In this document: positions 36,667 to 47,220 of the stretch, in pieces
Position numbering within the stretch: position 1 is the first letter of the stretch
How the letters are laid out: the number at the start of each line of letters is the position of its first letter
Assembly: GCF_022581195.2 (NCBI RefSeq)
Contig: NC_061453.1
Location: forward strand, 14,402,001-14,466,000
Reading direction: 5' to 3'
Source of the DNA: Helicoverpa zea
Taxonomy: Eukaryota > Arthropoda > Insecta > Lepidoptera > Noctuidae
Length of the DNA stretch: 64,000 nt
Translations under genes and position numbers: made by a program
Notes under the pieces: generated by a model
The model's input: only the letters and a program-made list of their open reading frames with translations
Told to the model about the DNA's origin: nothing
Database searches by the model: none

Positions 36667-36813
36667 GTCCGTCTTACCACAAAAACTTTTAAACGTCAGT
36701 TTATGCCTTGTCTAAAAAAATGTCAAATTATGACGTTGACATATGGTTCATTTTGCAGCCAAAATTTTATTAAACAAGCGTAAAACAGGGTTTAAAGTTT
36801 TTGTAGTAAGGCC
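36667..36813 (+). mobile_element. Intact MITE, 147 bp
   Basis: TCCGTCTTACCACAAAAACT at the left is mirrored by AGTTTTTGTAGTAAGGCC at the right. The interior has an off-centre palindrome (TCAAATTATGACGTTGACA). It is the uninterrupted version of the element split at 6906-9438 and so supplies the empty site for that insertion. Confidence 0.85.
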
Positions 36814-37644
36814 ATATACATCTACACCTACATAGATACAGGATTATGTATGGATCATCACATCAAACACTAGAAAGTCATACAAAGTCAGCCAGAAAGT
36901 TGATCAAAATATGCAAGTACGTCAAACATAAATAAAAACTTATTCGAAACATAAACATAACTTCAAATAAGATTCAACCAATCAAAACACTAAACAAGTT
37001 CAATACTTAAATATCAGTCTAGAATATTCGCCCACGACTTTGTCGTGGAATAGCTAGCTTAAGAGTAGCTATATCATAGAAAGTAGCTAGTATAATTCTC
37101 GTGGTTGTACCTGCAACCCGAGGAACTAATCTTCTGATGTGAATATCCATATCAGAGAAGGAACATTGAAATCTATGAAAATAACTAAAACATACCAATT
37201 AACACGTCCCGAGATGACTACATCCCGCACTTCGATAAAGTATCTTGTGTCTATCTGTATAACCGTGGTGTCACCTCTCTCCTACCTAAGAAATAGATAT
37301 CTTAGCTATAAAACTGTAACAAACAACCAAACTGACTTTCTCATTAAAATATAAGTAAAGATTGAAAGTTCATCTCGCAAACATTTTATATCATCTACAA
37401 ATCATCCAAGTTATAGCCAAAGTCAATCTTAGGGGCATTCGTTTGCCCCATGGGACATCAAATTTAATGTTCAATGTCGTTTTTATGGCACATAAAATTG
37501 TAGACATCTTTATATAAGGCTTGGTCATTGAGATCCCATGGCGGGGGTTTGTTCAATCGACTTAATTTTTGGGTGATTTTTTCTAGTACCTAAATAGTTC
37601 ATTATTTTTTATGTGGCAACATGAGACATGGTTTATTATCAAAT
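36814..37644. repeat. Relic of dispersed repeats
   Basis: 37022-37075 (TTCGCCCACGACTTTGTCGTGG) and 37200-37355 (ACATCCCGCACTTCG..., CAAACAACCAAACTGACTTT, CATTAAAATATAAGT) resemble the beginning and end of an RTE-like moth repeat but are badly eroded. The rest is featureless. Confidence 0.35.
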
Positions 37645-38950
37645 TGAAAAAGAAAGAAGATGGATCAAAATTGCCCCACGTCCTATAACAATGTGACGTA
37701 TCTCAAAAAAAAGATTAAAATGTTTAAAAAAATATGGCATACTCTCTAATTCATTTTTTTTACACCTTCATACGAAAAAAATGCTTTAAAAATTGTTCAG
37801 GCGCTGTTATGAAAACGTCGTTCATAGAACTATTAATGATCTATTTTATTAAATTGTTTTTTTGTTTGATAGAGTATACCTCACAGGTGGTCCCATAATC
37901 ATCAGGTCAGGATCAGATGATGGAAACCCTGAGAAATTCAGGGCAACTTTTGAAAGTTGTAGGCATGCGAAGAATAAAAACTTGACTATAAGGTGTATGT
38001 CTTATAACAATATGCAACAGTGAAGATTTGGAGCTGACCTGATGATGGAAACGAAAGAAGGTCGAGGGAACTCGACAGCTGAATATGTGAACTACCTCGT
38101 GTTTGGGCTTGTATTATTTGTATTGAATAGACCTTTGCAACAGTGAAGGTTTGGATCTGATCTGATGATGGAGACCAGAGAAGAGCGAGGGAACTCGACA
38201 ACTGAATATGTGAACTACCTCGTGTTTGGGCTTATATTATTCGTATTGATGAGAACTTGCCACTTATGCGGATAGTGACAACTGTGCTTGTCACTGAAAA
38301 GCCAAAAATAGGAAGAAGTCGGTGGGGATATAAACTTAGGTACATCCATTAGACACCGACTTCTGAGGTAGTTTACATATTTTGTTGTCGAGTCCCCCCG
38401 ACCTTCTCTGGTCTTCATCATCGGATCAGCTCCAAACCTTCACTGTTGCAAAGGTCTATTCAATACAAATAATACAAGCCCAAACACGAGGTAGTTTACA
38501 TATTCAGTTGTCGAGTTCCCTCGACCTTCTTTCGTCTCCATCATCAGGTTAGCTCCGAATTTTCACTGTTGCATAGTGTTATAAGACATACATCTTATAG
38601 TCAAGTTTTTATCCTGCGCATGCCTACATCTTTCAAAAGTTGCCCTGAATTTCTCAGGGTTTCCATCATCAGATCCTGACCTGATGATTATGGGACCACC
38701 TGTGAGGTATACCCTATCAAATAAAAAAATAATTTAATAAAATAGTCCATTCATAGTTCTATGAACGATGTTTTCATAACAGCGCCTGAACAATTTTTAA
38801 AGCATTTTTTTCGTATGAAGGTGTAAAAAAAATGAATTAGAGAGTATGCCATATTTTTTTAAACATTTTTATCTTTTTTTTGAGATATGTCACATTGTTA
38901 TAGGACGTGGGGCAATTTTGTATGGATTGTGATCCGTCTTCTTTGTCTCA
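37645..38950. mobile_element. Large fold-back element, about 1.3 kb
   Basis: The left arm (37645 to about 38210) is mirrored by the right arm (about 38395-38950). Landmarks are TTGCCCCACGTCCTATAACA at 37671 and its complement ending at 38915, GGTGGTCCCATAATCATCAG at 37887 and its complement near 38690, and GGCAACTTTTGAAAG at 37942. The arms contain a unit of about 127 bp (AACAGTGAAGATTTGGAGCT to GTTTGGGCTTGTATTATTTG), present twice on the left (about 38010 and 38138) and mirrored on the right. A short palindrome GAAGTCGGTG...CACCGACTTC (38314-38365) forms the centre. No transposase. Confidence 0.85.
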
Positions 38951-40399
38951 ATAAATTCATTTTCCTGCATGTTTCCCATCTCTCTATTTATTCTCCCGTA
39001 CAAATATTCTGATAACTAAAGATGATCATGCTATGCTTACGTCTGTAGCATTATTTTTCGTAGCATCGAATAAATACAAAAACTAAAATTTCCGGTAAAC
39101 CTTGTGAAAAGTTAGGTACATCATACATGTATAGCAAATATTTTGAAAATACATTTCTTTCTTATTCTTTTCCACAAAACGATTACCAAAGCCATTCCTT
39201 TTCTACGAGCTCTAAAAAACATCTAGATATTTCACTTCAAAAACAGAGGCAAACAATAAAACGATTATCCTTAAAAATCTGCATAATACAAGTAAATCCC
39301 CCACAATTTATGGATAGAGGCGTTATTAAACTATAAAAATGAAAATGGGCGTAAAATGAGGTCGCTTAATGGTTCCGCATAATAAAACGCTAAAGTAATC
39401 GTGTCGTATAAGCACTAATAAACTTTCGTAATTAACGTAAATAATTTTCTTTGTTATGAAGCGAGGAGTTAAAGTGTAAACTCTTCAAGTTGTTGGGTAG
39501 TTTAGTAATTATATCGGGAGTTTCTTTACCGAAAGTGTCTGGGAACTTCACCGTGTCTGGGAAACTGGGAACTATCGGTAAGTAGGTAAGGATCTCGGTG
39601 CAGCCCGGAGCAACCTCTGCACTGTATAGTTTGTTGCAGGAAGATTTTGTCGTCTTGTAATGGAGAAATTTTGTTATGTAATTATGAGGGCGACGTCAAA
39701 GTCAGCTTTTGCGTGAGTATTTGTTGAATAATAATATGTTGTCTTAGAACAAGTACCTTTGATGTGTTTGAAGTGTCTTCTGGTTTTTTAAATTCAATTA
39801 AAAATTCAATTTCAAATTCAATTTTGGCCCCAAACCAGTCCTGTATCTTACCTACCCGCTTTTTTTGCAAAAGGTAAATAAATGAAAACTATATACCAAC
39901 ATTTGTAGCTCAAAAGTATCAAAGTCAGTCTTTCAATAGATAGTACATCTTTGAAAACGACATCCATTTATAAAAGCAATTAAAACTATACAATTACCAA
40001 ACTAGCGCCATACTTAAACCAACCAAAATCCCCAGAGCACAAATAATTTAAACAAACAAGTAAACAAACATTTTAAACTTTCAGCCAATATAAATAAAAA
40101 CAGTTTATTTTTTCACGTAACCGCAGAGCTTAATATACCAGATCTTTATTCAGGTACGACAAAGGGTTTAATCGCGTGGAAACTATTGTTGGTTTAAAAA
40201 TAAAACTCGGTATTACTGGCTGGGCTTAAATCTGTACTGTGTACTTTACATTAGCGAACCTTAACAGTCGGTTTGGTAACTGTAAAAATATTTGGAGTAA
40301 GCAAGCAAGTTGTATTCGTGTAGACTATTAAAAATTTAATTTGAATGTTTTGCAGTTGCTGTAGTTTTTTGGTTACCTACTTTTTGAATTTAATTGCTT
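38951..40399. other. Noncoding DNA, nothing recognised
   Basis: AT-rich with short motif-free frames. Near 39790-39825 a short run of AAATTCAATT words occurs. Confidence 0.4.
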
Positions 40400-40785
40400 C
40401 ATCATCATCCTCCGAGCCTTTTCCCAATCATGTTAGGGTCGGCTTCCAGTCTAACCGGATTCAGCTGAGTACCAGTGCTTTACAAGAAGCGACTGCCTAT
40501 CTGACCTCCTCAACCCAGTTACCCGGGCAACCCGATACCCCTTGGTTAGACTGGTGTCAGACTTACTGGTTTCTGACTACCCGTAACGACTGCCAAGGAT
40601 GTTCAATGACAGCCGGGACCTACAGTTTAACGTGCCATCCGAAACACAGTCAATGGTGTCTAAGATATACTTAGAAAGTACATACAAACTTAGAAAAGTT
40701 GCATTGGTACTTGCCTGACCTGGGATCGAACCCGCGCCCTCGTACTTGAGAGGTTGGTCCTTTACCCACTAGGTCACCACGACTT
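40400..40785 (-). mobile_element. tRNA-derived SINE, full length
   Basis: Read on the minus strand it starts AAGTCGTGGTGACCTAGTGG with A box TGACCTAGTGG. Box B GGTTCGATCCC is the reverse complement of about 40722-40732. Then come AAGTACCAATGCAACTTTTC and a long body (CCGGCTGTCATTGAACATCC, GTTGCCCGGGTAACTGGGTT), ending AAAAGGCTCGGAGGATGATG with a GAT-repeat tail. This is the reference copy for the fragments at 24985, 33362, 49238, 51739 and 52672. The 109-codon plus-strand frame at 40345 is an antisense artefact. Confidence 0.9.
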
Positions 40786-41434
40786 CCTGCTTAATCTTAA
40801 TAAATAGTAGTGGTCCATCTATGAAGTTCATCAAAATGTCTTCAAAGACGATTTATCGATTTACCGTGAAAAACTTGGATTTCAATATATGCACCTTTAG
40901 AATGTAAATTAGCTTTTCCCTGCAAATTCCCACGTATCTTGAATAATTTTCTTAATGCTCCCACATTAAAATAGTAAGTTAATAACCAGAGCAGATTTGG
41001 CCTATCTCCTTATCAAATCACTTCTCAATTCATTCACTGTATTTGCATGAAAACGTATCAAGCAATCTCACTCTTGCATTTATAACATTAGTAAGGATTC
41101 CATGTCTAATACAACGCTCCTTAGTTTAAAAGTCCTACTTCCAACATACTTTTTCCCGGCCCGTCTGATTCGAGGCTTATCTGTGAATAGCGCGCGCTCA
41201 TTGGGTATTCAATCTCGCTCAATCTCATCGCGGCTTCGTATTAGCGGCGGTGGCAACTCTCTAATAATGTTGGGAATTTCAATCGCTTCTTGATACTATT
41301 TATTATATTCCTTTTCATATAAAATAAATACCGTACATTTTAAAAGCCTTTCCGATATCTTCTCTCATTATGTAGTATTGGTCAAAATATTTCACTTGCC
41401 AAGTTAATTCAAAATAAAGAATCTTATAACGAAG
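40786..41434. other. Noncoding flank of the LTR retrotransposon
   Basis: Mostly AT-rich. 41170-41275 is a GC-richer patch (GAATAGCGCGCGCTCATTGG, ATCGCGGCTTCGTATTAGCG) that could be conserved noncoding DNA. No gene called. Confidence 0.35.
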
Positions 41435-41439
41435 TATTA
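41435..41439. repeat. Left target-site duplication TATTA
   Basis: TATTA immediately before the LTR, identical to 48488-48492. Five bp fits BEL/Pao integration. Confidence 0.95.
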
Positions 41440-42679
41440 TGTGCGGGACGGACGTAACTCAGAAGCAGGTACTATGGGGTGGCTTCGAGACGTTGACGCC
41501 CCGTCGGTCGCTGGTTCTTGGACGTCTGGGCGAGTGGACTGTATTTACGATGTGGCGAGAAACAGGAATTTCAGAAACAAGAATACGTTTAGACGGGTTT
41601 TAGGCTCTCTGCTACTATAGGTTCAGGGATGCCGGTGAAATAATAAGTCTTCATATATTTTTCAGGAGTCTTGAAGGGACGAGCTTCGACGCACTTACCA
41701 TACTACAATTACACTATTTACTTTTCACTATTTACTTGTTACACTATCAAAAATCTATACCGATGACTACGATTGTACGGCGGCGCTTGCGCACCGAATG
41801 AGCTCGAAACTTTACCGTGACGAGCACCTCGATTTCTCGTCCCTCCGACCAACCTCAGTTTTATTGACCTTTCAATTTAACAGCAGTATTACAAACAATT
41901 GGTACATGATATCATTACAGGACACCTAGCGTCAGACGCCCCATGAAGTGCGCTACTGAACTATACTATACACACCCTGCATACCTTCAGGGCTGAAATA
42001 CTATAACCGAATAACTATAAAAAACTATGTGAAATCGGCCCTTATGTGAAGATTATCTCGAGATAAAAAACAAACTATGGGGGGTATCTCGATACGAAAG
42101 GCAGTGTGTGTTAGGGCATTTCATGGGCTATCTGGCGATAGTAATCCTAACAATGTGACCTAAGCCCTAGTATTGTTAATTTGCATGTGAAATGAAAGTC
42201 AAAACACAGACATTATTTATTGCTCTATAACTTAAACTATTAACAATATTTCTATAAATTAAGTTATTTTGTATACAATGAAACCTAGGCTTTCAGTTAA
42301 ACACTATTTCACTAATGAAAGTCTAGGATTTTTACTATCGAGAAATGTTTACATAGGTAAATCAGGCCTTAAACGGCAGAACTATTAGGTTTATTATACA
42401 ATATTATGTAGGTTAAGGTTACCGCTACAAGACTATTACAATTTGGTATCAAAAAACGCTATAATTTACAAATTAAATCACTATCAAAATCTGAACACAA
42501 TTCTATAACAATTTAGAAGGAGGGTGCACGTGAAAAACATACCTTGGCGCGGCTCACGGCACTTTTTGCTCATTACCCTCATCACAAAATTGTTAGAGTA
42601 TAAATAGTTACGCGCATACACGAACACTCAGGCATTATGATTTTGCACTCGCGGCGCACTGATGCGTCTGTCGCGAACA
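41440..42679 (-). repeat. 3' LTR (left copy), 1,240 bp
   Basis: In element sense it begins TGTTCGCGAC and ends GTCCCGCACA, so it has the canonical TG...CA ends. Same length as the right copy and no difference noticed by eye. AATAAA words in element sense occur at 42390-42395 and 41860-41865 (complement) and could serve polyadenylation. A plus-strand TATA box and initiator lie at 42599-42633. Confidence 0.95.
42599..42633 (+). promoter_or_regulatory. Antisense TATA box plus initiator in the 3' LTR
   Basis: TATAAATA at 42599-42606 and TCAGGC at 42628-42633 place the initiator A at 42630, 31 nt from the first T of the TATA box. This is the usual spacing for a core promoter. It points into the element, antisense to the ORF. 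A prediction from sequence only. Confidence 0.45.
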
Positions 42680-42690
42680 TCTCTCCCGCC
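42680..42690 (-). other. Polypurine tract
   Basis: In element sense GGCGGGAGAGA directly abuts the 3' LTR (TGTTCGCG). This purine run is in the right place to prime plus-strand DNA synthesis. Upstream, a second purine-rich block (GTGATAGTGAAAGTGAAAGT) lies at about 42709-42735. Confidence 0.8.
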
Positions 42691-42908
42691 GTGCGGCAGA
42701 GCGTAGGCACTATCACTTTCACTTTCACTATCACTATTTAGTCTATTAAACGATGAATGATGACACGATGACACGATGTAGGGACTCGAAGCGTTGACCC
42801 GTAGCGATGACTCGTAGCTCTGGCTCGCAGCGATGCCGCATCTCCGGTGAGCGACGGCGCAGTGATAGCGCTAGGGCGCCGCGACGCCGGTGATGCCGCA
42901 CTGCCCGG

Positions 42909-45900
42909 TTACTTAGGCAGCGGCACGAGTTTCTTCGTCGGACGCTTTAGTATGCCACCTGCGGTGCGCACGTCAGCGGTCCGAACTTCACCATCAGCGC
43001 CCGGGTAGACGGCCACGACCCGGCCTCGCGGCCAGGTGTTGCGAGGCAGGTTGCCGTCGGCGATGAGGACGGGGTCGCCCAGCTGCAGCGCGGGGCCGCG
43101 GGCGTGCGGCTCCCGCCGGTATTGGAGCTCGGGCAGGTACTCGCGCACCCAGCGGCGCCAGAACATGTCGGCGAGTATCTGGGCGCGCCGCCAGTGCTTC
43201 TTGCTGTCGATGTCTCGCTCGTCGAACGTGCCGGGGCTCGGCAGGCGTGCCGAGCCGCCCAGCAGGAAATGGTTCGGTGTGATGGACTCGTCGTCGTCGC
43301 CGCTCACAGATACGTGGGTGAGCGGCCGGCTGTTGACGACGTACTCGACCTCGCAGAGCAGCGTCGCGAGGACCTCCTCGCGTGGGTGGCGCTCGTGCAG
43401 CGTGGCGCCTAGCGCGGTCTTAACGCACCGCACTAAGCGCTCCCAGGCGCCTCCCATGAAAGGCGCGGAAGGCGTGATGAAGCGCCAGGCGATGCCGCGT
43501 CGGCTGGCCTCCTCCTGGCAGGCCTCACGCAGCTCACGGTCAGCACCGTGCATGTTGGTGCCGTTGTCGGAGTAGATTTCGGTGGGACAGCCGCGTCGCG
43601 CTGCGAACCTGCGCAGCGCCAACACAGCTGAGTCCGCGCTGAGGCTGTGCGCGATCTCGAGGTGAACTGCCCTTGTTGTGAGACACGTGAACAGCGCCAC
43701 GTATCGCTTATGATGCTGACGACCGACGGTGACTGACAGCGGGCCGAAATAATCAAGCCCGGTGTATGTGAACGGCCTGCGGTGATGAGCTAGGCGTGTC
43801 TTCGGGTGGTCGCCGGTTGCCGGCGTCGGCGCGCGCGCGCGACGTATGCGGCAGTGCAGGCAGCGCGCGATGACTTGCTTGACTGTCGGGCGCAGGCGCA
43901 CAATCCAGTAGTGCTGTCTGACCTCATTCACGACGAGCTCGGTGCCGCTGTGTTGTAGGCTACGGTGTGTCCAATCTATATATAGCTGTGTAATACGGTG
44001 ATCGCCGTCTAACACAGGTGGACTCTTCACGCTTTTAGCGACTTTGTCTACAGCAGCTATGCGGCTTCGCAGTACTATAACTCCGTCGTTTAGTTCTATG
44101 CGCAGCGGGTACAGCCGGCTACTACTTGCGACTGTTTTGTTGCTCTCGAGACTGGCTATTTCTTGTTTAAAGGCTTCTTGTTGCACCACACGAACTAACA
44201 GCTTCTCTGCTCTTTGAATGTATGTCGCGTCCAATATAATAAACTTGCATGTGTATATTTGGGCGCGCGCAGCTTCGGCGGGCGCGCGGGGCGCTCGCAC
44301 CGCTCTCGACCAATCAGGATCGTTTTCTTTGTTTTTTTTTGTTCGTTTGTAGAACGTTTTTTCTGTATGTTGTTTTTTACACAACGCTATAAACTGTAGT
44401 ACTCTGGCTGTGGCGCGCAGCAATCGCTCCCACCTTGAAAATCGAGCGGGTTCGGGAACGACGTCTATGAGGTTTGCTGCGGCCGCTTGTATGAGCGTGA
44501 CTGTTTTCTCCTCGCCTGTCGGTTGACTGTTAGCTGGTGACTCGGTCGGCCATGTCGATGGGTCGTCGTAGAGGAACTTAGGGCCGCGGTACCACTCGTG
44601 GTCGGTGTGAAAGTGCGTCGGGACGTCGCGGGTGGCGGCGTCGGCTATGTTGCTTTTTGTAGGCACCCAGCGCCACTCTTCGACTCTGCTATTTTCCTCT
44701 ATGGCGGCCAATCGATGTGCGACGAATGGCTTGTCTATGTTTTCCTCGGCGCTATTCAGTTGATTGACGTAGTGCACCTGCTGTTCCTGCGTCTTAGTGC
44801 GGGCACCGTGCAGCACCCAGCCCAAAGGAGTTAACGATGCTATCGGCTGATGCTGGGGCCCTCTTCTTATATCTGTTGCTAGGAGCAGATGCCAGTTGTC
44901 TTGCCCGATGATAATCTTCGGCGTCCCTGCGTTGTACGTCAGCTGATCTGCCAGGTCGAACAGGTGCTTGCAGTCAGCGATGTCATCCTTGCTGATTGAC
45001 TGCGGCGACAGGTGCAGGCGTGGTATGGTGCGCGCCCTGAAGGGTATCTTCTTCCTATGGCAGGTCGATAGCGTGAGATCAACTCTCTTCGACGTGGGCG
45101 TGTCGATAGTCACGTCGCTGATGGCGCCTATTTTCATCGGCTCGACTGGTCCCTCTGCACCGATCATGTCTGCTAGCTCTTCGTCAATCAGTGACACGGT
45201 TGAGCCGTCATCCAGCAGTGCGTAGGTGCGCACTTCTCCCGCCGGTCCGGACAGTTGCACCGGAACAATTTTCAGGAACGCTTGATTTGTGTGGTTGCGT
45301 GAACTTGCGACTATTTCTTGCGCTTCTTGTGCAACTTCAGTAGTGCTCGCCTTCTTCTTATAGTGAAGCAGATGATGGTGTGATGCTGTGCAGCCCTCGA
45401 TTCCACATCTCTTCTTCTGACATCTGTGTCCGTGCTGACGATGGCGGAGGCAGCGGAAGCACATGTTGTGTTGCTTGGCTAGTTCCCACTTCTTGTCCGC
45501 AGAAGCCTTCACGAACTTGTGGCAGTCTAGCGATCGGTGTCCATCCATCTCGCAGATGCGGCACTTCGATGCGGGCTTCTTGTCTATAGTGGTGTGTGTT
45601 CTCTGCGTCACACGTCTAAGTCCAGTAGCTTCACTGATGTTTTCAGGCGGTGCAAACGCGCTGCAGTAGCGAGCTTGTTCGGTGATGAAGTCGCTGAAGA
45701 GACCCAAGTCCGGCGTTGACTGGTACTTCTCAGTATATGTCTTGTACCACTGTACACGTAGCGAGTTCGGCAGCTTCTCTGTGAGGATGCGCATAAGCTC
45801 GGCGTTCATGAGGTAGTGTTCCTTTTTCAGCGCTCGCAGTGTGACGATGCCACTTCGTACACGGCTGGCGAAAGTGCAGATGTCCTTCGGTGCTTCTCCG

Positions 45901-47162
45901 CAGCGTGGCAGCCCGCGCAGTCTGTCTGTCTCCGCTTGCGCTATTGAGTCGGGGCGGCCAAACTGAAGCTCCAACTCCTTCATGATGTCATCTGGCCTGG
46001 CGTTGCCGATAAGCTCGGAACTAACTGTGTCAAGCGCTCTTCCTCGCAGGCTTCTTCTCAGCCTCGCCGTATTTTCCACATCGTTGAAATATGGTCGCGT
46101 TGTCTCATAGATGGCGCGGAACGATAGCCATTCTGTATGCAATCCACTAAAGTTCGGCAGCGTCATGATGACTTTCGATGCAGCAGGGTTGTGGTACACC
46201 GGTTTCTCTTCGCTTCTATTGCCGGCTAGCGATGCGATGGCGGAGGTGAGTTCCGTGATAAACGGACGGAGCCCTTCACCCCCTGCGGTATCTTCAACTG
46301 GTTTCTTCATTGATGAAAGGGCTTCAGTATCGATGGTCTTCGAGGGGGGGGGCTCTGGTTTGTCCAGGGTACCCGGCAGTCTATGTCCTCCCTCGGCGGC
46401 GGCGTCTCTTCCAGGAGCAGTACTTATTCCACGCAGGACCGGATTCACTATAACCGCGGAGGGGGGGGGCTCGGGCAGGTCCAGGGTATCTGGTGGTCTA
46501 TGTCCTCCCTCAGCGGCGGCGTCCTGCGGGTCTGGTTCCGGAGCTTCCTCCAACCAGGAACGGATGTACTCTTCATTGGAATTTCTATCGTCCATATAAT
46601 CGTCGTCCGATTCTTCCTCGGCCCTCTGAAGTGCTATTTGCGCTAGCTCCAACTTAATCTTCAATAAGTCTTCACGCGCATTTCTAATTTTTCTATTTGA
46701 TGCCGTCGATCTGTGCGACGGTGCCTTAAGTTCGGTACGGGCGTCAACCCGGGTAGTCAACGGTACAGCTCGGTTGTATGTCTTGTCGCAAGCCTTCAGT
46801 GTTCCTCCTGAACTATATTCTTCAGCACTGGTTCCAGGCGGCCTCAGTGATGACGACGCTTCAGTCTGCATCAACGACGACGGCGCTGGTCGCTCTTCAC
46901 CCCCTCGCGGGGTAGGGGGGCGCGGTCGGTCTTCACCCCCCCGCGGGGCAGGGGGGCAGGGCGGCGCCTCACTTCCCCTCACAGCTGCGGGGCAGGGTAG
47001 GTCTTCACCCCCCCTCGGGGGAGGGGGGGGCTGCTCACTCCCCTCGGTGGTGGTTGGAGAGAACGGCGGCTGGTCGTGCACGATGGGGGGTGTGCGGCGG
47101 CCCGGTCTGGCGTCGATGATCCAGGCTTGAGCGGCTCTTCCTTGCGATCTTGTCACAGGCAT
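42909..47162 (-). CDS. Gag-protease-integrase polyprotein lacking reverse transcriptase
   Basis: The 1,417-residue BEL/Pao polyprotein starts 85 nt after the 5' LTR. Residues about 30-95 are proline-rich with PRGGE repeats. About 213-275 carry an in-frame 39-residue duplication (EGGHR...PEPPPS twice). About 330-480 is DUF1759-like Gag (LPNFSGLHTEWLSFR). 534-547 is a CCHC knuckle, followed by a Cys/His-rich segment (568-600). 651-655 (DDGST) is the aspartic protease active site in a DUF1758-like domain. At about 800-812 the sequence jumps from the protease-proximal region (VHYVNQLNSAEEN) straight to the last part of RNase H (FVAHRLAAIEE...EWRWVPTKSNIAD). RT and nearly all of RNase H are absent, yet the frame stays open. 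The integrase is complete: H1066, H1071, C1101, C1104, then D1137 (GLDYFGP), D1199 (YSDNGTN) and E1242 (GGAWE), followed by a DUF5641-like C-terminus. No stop or frameshift interrupts it. Confidence 0.95.
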   Translation of the reverse strand: MPVTRSQGRAAQAWIIDARPGRRTPPIVHDQPPFSPTTTEGSEQPPPPPRGGEDLPCPAAVRGSEAPPCPPAPRGGEDRPRPPTPRGGEERPAPSSLMQTEASSSLRPPGTSAEEYSSGGTLKACDKTYNRAVPLTTRVDARTELKAPSHRSTASNRKIRNAREDLLKIKLELAQIALQRAEEESDDDYMDDRNSNEEYIRSWLEEAPEPDPQDAAAEGGHRPPDTLDLPEPPPSAVIVNPVLRGISTAPGRDAAAEGGHRLPGTLDKPEPPPSKTIDTEALSSMKKPVEDTAGGEGLRPFITELTSAIASLAGNRSEEKPVYHNPAASKVIMTLPNFSGLHTEWLSFRAIYETTRPYFNDVENTARLRRSLRGRALDTVSSELIGNARPDDIMKELELQFGRPDSIAQAETDRLRGLPRCGEAPKDICTFASRVRSGIVTLRALKKEHYLMNAELMRILTEKLPNSLRVQWYKTYTEKYQSTPDLGLFSDFITEQARYCSAFAPPENISEATGLRRVTQRTHTTIDKKPASKCRICEMDGHRSLDCHKFVKASADKKWELAKQHNMCFRCLRHRQHGHRCQKKRCGIEGCTASHHHLLHYKKKASTTEVAQEAQEIVASSRNHTNQAFLKIVPVQLSGPAGEVRTYALLDDGSTVSLIDEELADMIGAEGPVEPMKIGAISDVTIDTPTSKRVDLTLSTCHRKKIPFRARTIPRLHLSPQSISKDDIADCKHLFDLADQLTYNAGTPKIIIGQDNWHLLLATDIRRGPQHQPIASLTPLGWVLHGARTKTQEQQVHYVNQLNSAEENIDKPFVAHRLAAIEENSRVEEWRWVPTKSNIADAATRDVPTHFHTDHEWYRGPKFLYDDPSTWPTESPANSQPTGEEKTVTLIQAAAANLIDVVPEPARFSRWERLLRATARVLQFIALCKKQHTEKTFYKRTKKNKENDPDWSRAVRAPRAPAEAARAQIYTCKFIILDATYIQRAEKLLVRVVQQEAFKQEIASLESNKTVASSSRLYPLRIELNDGVIVLRSRIAAVDKVAKSVKSPPVLDGDHRITQLYIDWTHRSLQHSGTELVVNEVRQHYWIVRLRPTVKQVIARCLHCRIRRARAPTPATGDHPKTRLAHHRRPFTYTGLDYFGPLSVTVGRQHHKRYVALFTCLTTRAVHLEIAHSLSADSAVLALRRFAARRGCPTEIYSDNGTNMHGADRELREACQEEASRRGIAWRFITPSAPFMGGAWERLVRCVKTALGATLHERHPREEVLATLLCEVEYVVNSRPLTHVSVSGDDDESITPNHFLLGGSARLPSPGTFDERDIDSKKHWRRAQILADMFWRRWVREYLPELQYRREPHARGPALQLGDPVLIADGNLPRNTWPRGRVVAVYPGADGEVRTADVRTAGGILKRPTKKLVPLPK

Positions 47163-47220
47163 ACTTGCTGTTTACAACTCTTCAGTATCTTCAGCTGAAG
47201 TTCCTGGCTCGCTTCCCAGG

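Noticed and set aside
40345..40674. 109-codon plus-strand frame
   Set aside because: It runs antisense through the 40.4-kb SINE body.
43036..43575. 179-codon plus-strand frame, with others at 43104-43412, 46111-46599 and 46774-47130
   Set aside because: They lie antisense to the GC-rich retrotransposon ORF, where stop codons are rare on both strands; none shows a domain.
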